Shown in pieces: positions 57,372 to 64,000 of a stretch of 64,000 nucleotides of DNA. Under the pieces are notes generated by a model. The model was not told the DNA's origin. It searched no databases and was given only the letters and a program-made list of their open reading frames with translations. The position numbers and the translations under genes are program-made. Source of the DNA: Mercurialis annua (taxonomy: Eukaryota > Streptophyta > Magnoliopsida > Malpighiales > Euphorbiaceae); assembly GCF_937616625.2 (NCBI RefSeq), contig NC_065572.1:38405653-38469652 (forward strand), written 5' to 3'. The stretch's first letter is position 1; every line of letters starts with the position of its first letter.

Positions 57372-59084
57372 ATGTGTGTAGATTACACCAATCTGAACAA
57401 AGCGTGTCCTAAGGATAGCTACCCTCTGCCAGACATCGATCAACTCGTGGACTCTACTACCGGACACGCGATGTATAGCCTAGCCGACGCAGCTCAAGGC
57501 TACCACCAAATCCAGATGAAGGAACAAGACCAGGAAAAAACTTCATTCATCACGGAGGGAGGAACCTACTGCTACACGGCGATGCCCTTCGGGTTGAAAA
57601 ACGCTGGAGCAACATACCAAAGGCTTATGAATTTCATGTTCAAAGACGAGATAGGAGAACGAGTCCAGGTGTATGTAGACGATCTAATCATCAAAAGTGA
57701 GAACGAGGAAACCCATGCAAAAGATCTGGAAGAAACATTCAACATATTGAATAAATTCGGAATGAAGCTGAACCCAGACAAATGCACGTTCGGCGTACAA
57801 GGCGGGAAATTCCTGGGATTTATGATATCTCAAAGAGGAATAGAGGCGAACCCTGAGAAGATCAAATCAATTATGGACATGAAGGCACCAAGATATATAA
57901 ACGAAGTTCAAAAACTCAACGGGCGAATCACAGCACTCGGTAGATTCATGTCCTGCTCAGCAAAAAGATGCTTGCCTTTCTTCAAAGCCCTCAAAGGAAA
58001 ACAAAAAATTGAATGGAACAAAGAATGCGAGAACGCTTTTGAAGAAATAAAGAAGTTCCTCGTCACCCCTCCATTGCTCAGCAGACTACTGAAAGGGGAG
58101 ACGTTGTATCTATACATCAGCACCACAAACGAGACAATCATAACAATACTGGTGAGGGAAGAAGACAATGAAATGAAGCCAATCTACTACATTAGCAGAG
58201 TCCTGAAAGGCGCGGAGACAAGATACCCCGAGATCGAAAAAATGGCACTGGTTGTATTAACCACAGCTAAAAAGCTGAGATACTACTTCCAAAGTCACAA
58301 CGTGGTAGTGAGAACGAATCAACCATTGCGAAAGGCGATCCAACGACTAGAAACGTCCGGGAGATTGGTCCACTGGTCCATCCAACTCAGCGAATATGCC
58401 ATAAGATACGAACCTCGCCCGACTCTAAAAGCACAAGCTTTGGCAGACTTCGTAGAAGAAATAACTCCAACCGAAACTGGTCAGCCCAAACCAGCCTTAG
58501 TATGGGAACTTCACGTAGATGGAGCATCAAATGAAAAAGGAGCCGGAGCAGGAGCCATCCTTAGAGGACCCGAAAAAATCAAAATCGAATATGGAGTAAA
58601 CATCCAATTCACCGCCAGCAACAATGTAGCTGAGTACGAAGCCCTAATCGCAGGCCTCGGCCTAGCGTTAGAAATAAGAACAGAAATCCTAAGGATCTAT
58701 AGCGACTCCCAGCTGGTGGTAAATCAGGCCAAGGGAGAATATCAAGCCAAATAAACAGGGATGATCGAATATCTGGCACAAGTCATGACACAGCTCCAAC
58801 AGCTGGAAGCACAAGGAGGGCAATGGGAAATCATTCAAATTCCAAGAGAGGAAAACACTGAAGCCGACGCCATCGCCAAATCGGCATCGGAACTCGGAGA
58901 TCTATTCACTAAAATGCAGTTAAAAGAAACTCTCGAATCGCCGAGCACCAGAAGAGTAGAAGTCATGGCAATCGAAGAGGCCGACTCCTGGATGACCCCA
59001 TTAATCAGATATTTAGACCACGGCGAATTATCAACAGACAAAATCAAAGCCATCCGCACCATCAGAAAATCTGCAACTACTCAT
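57372..59084 (+). pseudogene. rt-rh-arh: Tat reverse transcriptase, RNase H and second RNase H
   Basis: RT core: CVDYTNLNKACPKDSYPLP, then LADAAQGYHQI with the first catalytic Asp, then the YVDD motif at 57672-57683. The connection and the standard gypsy RNase H follow (PIYYISRVLKGAETRYPEIE; the TSFITEGG and RTNQPLR motifs are intact). A second RNase H of archaeal type starts at about 58510: HVDGASNEKGAGAGA, then AEYEALIAGLGLALE, then IYSDSQLVVNQ, then EADAIAKSA. It is interrupted by a TAA at 58752-58754, within GEYQAK*TGMIEYL. The same frame continues to about 59085, where a frameshift occurs. Two RNase H domains identify the Tat lineage. Confidence 0.93.
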
Positions 59085-60222
59085 TTCACAACGGAGTTCT
59101 TTACCGAACCTCCTTAACTCATCCATGGTCTAGGTGCGTCTCGCCCCAGACAGGGGAATCCATCCTAAATGAAATCCACGAAGGAATATGCGGAGCACAC
59201 GAAGGAGCAATCACCATAGTAAGGAAAACAATACTCCAAGGATACTACTGGCCGACCATCAAAGAAGATGCAAAAACATTAGTCAAGAAATGTGATAAAT
59301 GCCAAAGACACGACAATGTCAGTCGCAAACCAGCAGTACCTCAAGGATCAATGGAGAGCTCTTGGCCGTTCGCCACATGGGGGATCGATATAGTTGGACC
59401 GTTTGAAACGGGAAAACATCAATTGAAATTCCTAATCGTCGCGATAGAGCACTTCATAAAATGGGTAGAGGTAGCACCAGTCGTAACCATCACTGCAGCC
59501 AGAGTAGAAGAATTCTTCAAGAACGAAGTAATATGCCGATTTGGCATACCCCACACCGTAATAGCAGACAACGGAAAACAATTCAACTACAAACGGTTCA
59601 AGGCATTCTGCAAAGGGCTGATGATCAATTTGAAATTTAATTCGGTGGCGCACCCTCAAACAAACGGAATGACGGAAGTCACCAACCAAACTATAGCACA
59701 AGGAATAAAGAAGAGGCTTTCTCAGTATAAGGAAAACTGGGCAGAAGAACTATACAGCGTTCTGTGGGCATACAGAACAACTCCTAGAAAGGGGATTGGC
59801 GAGACACCCATCAGATTCGCCTATGGCACCGAAGCGGTAATTCCGGTAGAAATTGGCATACCCAGTATCAGAGTGAACTATCTGAAAGAAGAAACCAACG
59901 AGGCTAGAACAAGACTGTGTCTAGACCTACTAGAGGAAAGAAGAGATGAAGCGGTGGTCCGAGCCGCTACATATAAAAAGCAAGCTGCAAGATACCATAA
60001 CAAAAGACTGAATTCGAGAGAATTTCAAAAAGGCGATCTGGTCCTACGGAACGCAGAAGTTGGCAGAGGAAACGCAGGAGTAAAGAAAATGCAAGCAAAT
60101 TGGGAAGGCCCCTACATTGTAGAAGAAGCTACTGCAAGGGCGCGTATAAATTAAAGACAATAACCGGATCCATGATACCCAGATATTGAAATGTAGAGCA
60201 TCTGAGAAAGTATTATCAATAG
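59085..60222 (+). pseudogene. int: Tat integrase
   Basis: After a frameshift near 59085 the frame reads LTHPWSRCVSPQTGES. The zinc-binding HHCC segment follows (EIHEGICGAHEG; KKCDKCQRHD). The DDE core is intact in sequence: Asp in GIDIVGPF (59387), Asp in VIADNGKQF (59567) and Glu in NGMTEVTNQ (59675), 35 residues after the second Asp. The C-terminal part has GDLVLRNAEVGRG and ANWEGPYIVEEA. A frame break at about 60130-60150 precedes YKLKTITGSMIPRY*NVEHL, with a stop in place of Trp. The end is at 60220-60222. The catalytic residues survive, but the polyprotein is broken at several points. Confidence 0.92.
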
Positions 60223-60591
60223 ATTAATTCATGGCATGTACTTCTTCCCATTTTTGAAATAAAGGGGCGATTTGGCGTTAAGAAGTAAATTTTAAAGGCT
60301 CGCTCGAGACCTAATATATACAATTTAACAAGAATCGTTCGAATCTTAGTTAAAAACAATTTAGACTTGTCTGAGTCAAAATAAATAAAAGGATCCATTC
60401 GGACCTACAAATAAATCACACCAACGGAAGTTTAGATTAACTTCTTGAAATAACGAACGAGTTTAGATTAACTCTACGACTAAAGAAAAACAATGGTCAA
60501 AAAGATCATTATATTCACAAGCAAAAATTACAAAGGATCTGCCTACGATCCAATACAAAAAGAAGAAAATACAAAAAGAAGAAAATAAAAA
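60223..60591. other. Spacer between Tat pol and antisense gene
   Basis: AT-rich sequence holding no recognisable gene. It must contain the convergent 3' ends of the sense pol RNA and the antisense gene. The minus frame 60216-60398 has no known match. Confidence 0.6.
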
Positions 60592-62381
60592 TTAAGCTTT
60601 TTTCAAAGCATCTTGTTTCTGCTTATCAAGCTTCGCCTTCACTTCCTTCGCCAAAGAGGCAGGATCCAATTGATTGACGCCAGAAAGATCGATGCTAGGA
60701 TTCTGCTCCCGCAGCTTCGCCCCGATCGCCAACCGGTATTGAGTCATGACTTGGGAATAAAAGCTCCCAGAGTCACCCAAACGCCGGCGGAGACGCCCCT
60801 CTTCTTTCTTCAGATCATCCCTCTCCTTAGTGAGAGCATCTGAGGAAGACTTTAGAGACTCGATTTCATCAGAGAAAGTCTGAACCCGAGCCTCTAAGGT
60901 GGAAATCTCCCGAGTCTTGGCAGATACGGAGGACCTTAGCTGTTGGATCAGACCAGTCGCTTCGCCAGCCTCCTCTTCCATCTTCTGTTTTTCGGAAAGC
61001 CAGGATTCGGAATCCTTCTGAAGCTTCTTCAATTGATCCACCGCATCCCTTCGGCGACGCTCCAAAACAGCGATGGATTGGACCACCTACGAAATAAAGC
61101 AACAAATAAGAAAAATAAAGAAGGAAATCACGATATAAAATAAAAGAAGAAAAACATACCGAAAAACCGCCAAGACAGGCGAACTCAGCCAAACCATCGC
61201 CATGTTCACGATCAATGGACTCTATGTCCTCCTTGATCATAATATTCTCCATGCAAGCATGAAGAATAGCGATGTTGGAAAGTCGAGGCGGATTTTGTGC
61301 GTCCGCCCAAGCCGCAAACCGAGGCGCCTCATCGACAAACACCCCAGAAGATTTCTTCTTCTTGGGACGCTTAGAAGAAGCTCCAACTTGATCCTCAGCA
61401 TGACGCTTCTTACCAGTGGTAGGCAACTCCGTCAGAAAAGGAACTGAATCCTTCGAAGGAAGCAAAGGCGACTCAGGAGTCGCAGCAGGAACCTGATCGC
61501 CAGTAGCAGGAACAAGACCTACCGAATCAGGCGACGGATTCGGCGCGGCGATAGTAGATGGATTAGGAGCGCCGCTAGTGACCTCGCCCATATCTACAGT
61601 CATATCGACATGAAAATTATCAAGCAAATGTTCAAGATAAGTCGATTCCTACAAAACAAAAACATAATAGCAAAGTTAGAAAAATACCTTCTAAGGGAAG
61701 ACACGCCAAAAGTATTTCACGGCGACTTAAATATCGTTCTAAAAGAACGCTGTACTTGGGCTTATCAAAGCGACAATCCGACAACAAAGACAAGGCGAAA
61801 TCCCTCTCCCCATCAGTCAAATCAGGAACATCAGTAAGCGAAACCTTACTAGAAGTAAAACTTCGCGAAAAAGAAGAAAAAGAGGAATGTTGAACCAAGA
61901 AAAATTTAGGGGTCCAACCCTTCAAAGAAGACGGAAGACTAAAAACAGACCGATTCGGTCGACCACCAGCAAAAATAAATTCCCCACCCTTTCGGCGGGA
62001 GAAAACATAAAAATAATTAAAAAGAGCAAGCGAAGGCTCCTGCATCCGAGCCCTACAAGATTCCATAAAAGAACAAAGAAGGCGAATCACGTTGGGATGA
62101 AGCTGACCTAAGGGAATACCTAAATTATGACAGACCTCTACGATCAAATACTCTAAGGGGAAACTAAGACCCGCCAATAGCTGTTCATGGAAAATTACTA
62201 TCTTTGAAGGCGAATCGGTGTTATGATTCGCCCGATACAATTTTCCAGGTCTCAGAATAACATATGACCCAGGAAAACTAAATTCCTCGGCATAGCTAAT
62301 TATCTGTTCTCTCGACAAGGAGCTCCGGGTATATTCTAGCTCGTCACGAGCACCCTTCGCCCCCTCGGTTACTTCTGACAT
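60592..62381 (-). CDS. Antisense three-exon gene of the Tat element (Transposase_28-like)
   Basis: Exon 1 is 62381-61688, exon 2 is 61593-61160 and exon 3 is 61086-60592. This gives 1623 nt, or 540 codons plus stop. Intron 1 (94 nt) runs from gtatttttctaac to gactgtag; intron 2 (73 nt) runs from gtatgttttt to tttcgtag. Both are GT-AG and keep the frame. Residues about 25-225 resemble the Putative gypsy type transposon (Transposase_28) family: LLAGLSFPLEYLIVEVCHNLG, then LHPNVIRLLCSFM, then LPSSLKGWTPKFFLV. Exon 2 is Pro/Ser-rich with a bipartite basic motif (KKRH...KRPKKKK, about residues 293-312), suggesting nuclear entry. Exon 3 is a charged coiled coil (RRRRDAVDQLKKLQ...). Its function is unknown. 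It is the only long intact gene in the window. Confidence 0.85.
61087..61159 (-). other. Intron 2 of the antisense gene
   Basis: 73 nt, gtatg...gtag, phase 0, T-rich. Splicing joins GGFS to VVQSIAVLERRRRD, entering the coiled coil. Confidence 0.82.
61594..61687 (-). other. Intron 1 of the antisense gene
   Basis: 94 nt, GT...AG, with ctaac branch-like and T-rich sequence. An earlier AG (39-nt intron) would put a stop in frame; the 94-nt version joins L-E-D-M-G-E in frame. Confidence 0.7.
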
Positions 62382-62996
62382 TTTAAAAATTTAAAAGGGG
62401 GGGAAACACGGAATGATGGTGAAATTAAAATTCCAAAAGATCAAAAGAAAGAAAAGACGAAGAACAGGAAGAACAAGAAAAAACAGAATTAAAACTGCAA
62501 AAGAATTACCCAAAACAAGAAATCAAATTAACGAAAGGGTAAATACCTCGCAAGCAAATATGCAGGATCAAAAGAAAGATAAGGAGCAACTCGAAAACGA
62601 GGAATCTTGAAAGCAGAAGAAGAAACCCACAGAAAGCTTGAAGAAAGATTTCCTTTTATAAGAATAACAGTTGCAGAAAGAGCAAAAATGGAAGAAGAAG
62701 AAAAATGAACAATTATATAGCCTAAGGCAAGGAAGTTGAAAAGATGAGATCCCATAATTACAAATGAGGACCAACTAATGGCGCACGAAGACACTTGTCC
62801 TTCATCCAGTTACAACCCTCTGCTGATAGGCGACACGTGGCAACGCGAAGAATCTTACTAAAGAAGAAACGTCACCCACAAACATATGAAACGACTCACC
62901 CGGAATACAAAACCACTCGCCCGTGATATAAAAAGACTCAGCTCCAAAAGAGCTCAAATCTACTAAGGCATGAATACCAATTACTTCAGCTCACTT
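62382..62996 (-). promoter_or_regulatory. Upstream region of the antisense gene
   Basis: No convincing gene. On the minus strand a TATA-like ctatataatt lies at 62711-62720, about 330 nt before the ATG, followed by purine-poor leader sequence. This could be the antisense promoter. The short frames 62413-62794 on both strands are low complexity. Confidence 0.45.
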
Positions 62997-63008
62997 GCGG
63001 GGGGCTAA
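62997..63008 (+). promoter_or_regulatory. Polypurine tract-like sequence of the Tat element
   Basis: gcggggggctaa immediately before the 3' LTR start TGATGGATACCG. Confidence 0.7.
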
Positions 63009-63621
63009 TGATGGATACCGAATCCTACAGTAAATATAATGGAGCCGAGTCACAGGAGATCCGCTCTCAGGTGATACCGGACTCCCCTTGAAGGTCTGAA
63101 GATATCAAGGAGACGCCGAATCCCTTGAGATTCGGTGATATGCCAACTGATACCGAATCCCTTGAGATTCGGTGATTTGCCAATAAAGACCGAATCCCGC
63201 ATGATCCGCCTGAAGCGCGCTAGGTCCGGGATTCAGGTAATCGACCAAGAATGGAAGTATTGTCATATTCGGACACAAACACTATATATGGAAGGATAAG
63301 CTCTATCTTAGGAAGATAAGACTATTTAGGAAGACGTTCCTAAATAGGACTCTTATCAGATTAAGGTAGATCTCGACAAATCAGGAGAATCCCTACAAAG
63401 TAGGATTCACTTGCCTATTACGACTCTACAAGGTATATTCGACTACTATAAAAGGAGTACGAGGTATGCCTAGAATGACAATTACATTCATATACACAAA
63501 AAGCTGCTCAAAGCTCTAAACTGACTTTAACATCGGAGAGTTAATCGGACAACCACCGTCCGGTTAGCTTCTACCTTGTTTTGCAGGTCTTACTCACCGG
63601 CTCAGAAAGCAGACTCCATCA
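63009..63621 (+). mobile_element. 3' LTR of the Tat element, 613 bp
   Basis: TGATGGATACCG...GACTCCATCA, followed by the duplication ggtat. About 15 substitutions separate it from the 5' LTR, plus a 19-bp deletion near 63380. The hairpin pair and TATA box (63447-63453) are kept. Confidence 0.95.
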
Positions 63622-64000
63622 GGTATTATTAAGACAAAGTTTATTGATTTAATTATTGATTTTAAAACCGGACTTTCTATTATCGTTTTGTTTTTTTATT
63701 ATTATAATGTGAAACTATAAGTAAATTATAACCTGAATTAATATAATTACTCGGGTAATTATAATTGGGTTTAAATATCAAAATTGGCTAAATTACAATT
63801 TAGCGCTTGAACATATTTTTAACTTATTAAGTTATTGGTCATAACATTATATTTCATTTTAAATTATAATAACTATATTTAGTTTCGAATATCAATTTGG
63901 CATGAAATTGGCTAAATTATAATTTAGCCCTTGAACGTTTTATAACTTATTTAAGTAAGTTTTTGGTTAGTAACCTTGTATTTTATTTTAATTATAAAAA
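63622..64000 (+). mobile_element. Continuation of the interrupted gypsy LTR
   Basis: AT-rich sequence resuming after the Tat element, joined by the shared ggtat. No gene is visible. It includes a loose repeat of ttggctaaattacaatttagc (63784 and about 63907). The element continues beyond the window. Confidence 0.65.

Larger units (their letters stand above)
55671..63621 (+). mobile_element. Tat-lineage gypsy element with antisense gene
   Basis: Inserted in another LTR with perfect duplications ggtat (55666-55670 and 63622-63626). The element is 7951 bp, with LTRs 55671-56302 and 63009-63621. It carries a protease, RT, RNase H, a second (archaeal-type) RNase H, integrase and a spliced antisense gene before the 3' LTR. 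The second RNase H and the antisense gene are hallmarks of the Tat/Retand/Ogre group. Most of gag is deleted. I count about 15 substitutions and one 19-bp indel between the LTRs, so it is fairly young. Confidence 0.95.
55041..64000 (+). mobile_element. Gypsy-type LTR, interrupted and running out of the window
   Basis: Starts TGTAATATCCCATAATTT at the end of satellite, matching the termini of the other large gypsy LTRs. A TATA-like ctctatataaatac is at about 55192-55205. At 55671 it is interrupted by the Tat-type element and continues from 63622 to the window end. Whether it is a solo LTR or the 5' LTR of a full element cannot be seen. The frame at 55207-55428 shows no known protein. Confidence 0.75.

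Noticed and set aside
56616..58168. Minus-strand frames overlapping Tat protease and RT
   Set aside because: Shadows of the sense pol frame, whose motifs (LIDEGSA, YVDD) are unmistakable.
61632..61687. Unspliced C-terminus of exon 1 (GIFLTLLLCFCFVGIDLS) as a membrane segment
   Set aside because: It is the T-rich intron translated. The 94-nt GT-AG intron restores the frame, and the hydrophobic run is an artefact.

Overview
The window is a piece of plant nuclear heterochromatin, probably from a eudicot. I found no host gene, tRNA, rRNA or CRISPR array. The evidence for a plant is the set of elements present: Ty1/copia and Ty3/gypsy LTR retrotransposons with initiator-Met primer sites (TGGTATCAGAGC), a Tat-lineage gypsy element with a second RNase H domain and a spliced antisense gene, and a Mutator-type MITE. 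The base landscape is a tandem satellite with a monomer of about 60 bp, built around the 8-bp palindrome AAACGTTT. All the other elements have landed in it or in one another. The species is not identifiable from sequence alone, and a centromeric or pericentromeric location is an inference.

Layout. 1-1467: end of a minus-strand copia LTR. 1468-13630: satellite in + orientation, with a higher-order period of about 2.6-2.9 kb. 13631-15303: the same satellite inverted. 15304-18341: solo gypsy LTR with TSD gtttg. 18342-19047: satellite with further orientation switches. 19048-35019: gypsy element A, consisting of a 5' LTR, decayed gag, a protease remnant and a truncated 3' LTR; its RT, RNase H and integrase are deleted. 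Element A is split by copia element 1 (about 23690-32663). The 5' LTR of copia 1 is itself split by an unrelated solo LTR (25340-26920, TSD ggatt). The 3' LTR of element A carries a 370-bp MITE (34166-34535, 9-bp TSD). 35024-39333: copia element 2, minus strand, 5'-truncated. 39334-41964: inverted satellite. 41965-43931: solo gypsy-like LTR, minus strand, TSD cttat. 43932-44060: satellite. 44061-44649: AT-rich fold-back sequence. About 44680-54717: large retrotransposon with 3-kb LTRs and a non-coding 4-kb interior (LARD-like). 54718-55040: satellite. 55041 to the window end: another gypsy LTR, interrupted by a complete Tat-type insertion (55671-63621, TSD ggtat).

How the parts work together. 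All sense-strand gag/pol genes are broken by stops, frameshifts or deletions, so none of these copies looks autonomous. The one long reading frame that stays open is antisense inside the Tat element (62381 down to 60592). It joins through two GT-AG introns into a frame-consistent 540-codon gene with a Transposase_28-like N-terminus, a bipartite basic motif and a C-terminal coiled coil.

The most unusual structural observations are these. (1) Three different gypsy-type LTRs each carry a cluster of four short dyad or GC-rich motifs spaced about 20-30 bp apart; the motif sequence differs completely between LTRs, but in two of them the cluster sits at the same offset. (2) A 7-bp-arm hairpin is retained in five otherwise diverged LTRs. 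(3) Satellite inversions have a breakpoint at the palindromic monomer core.
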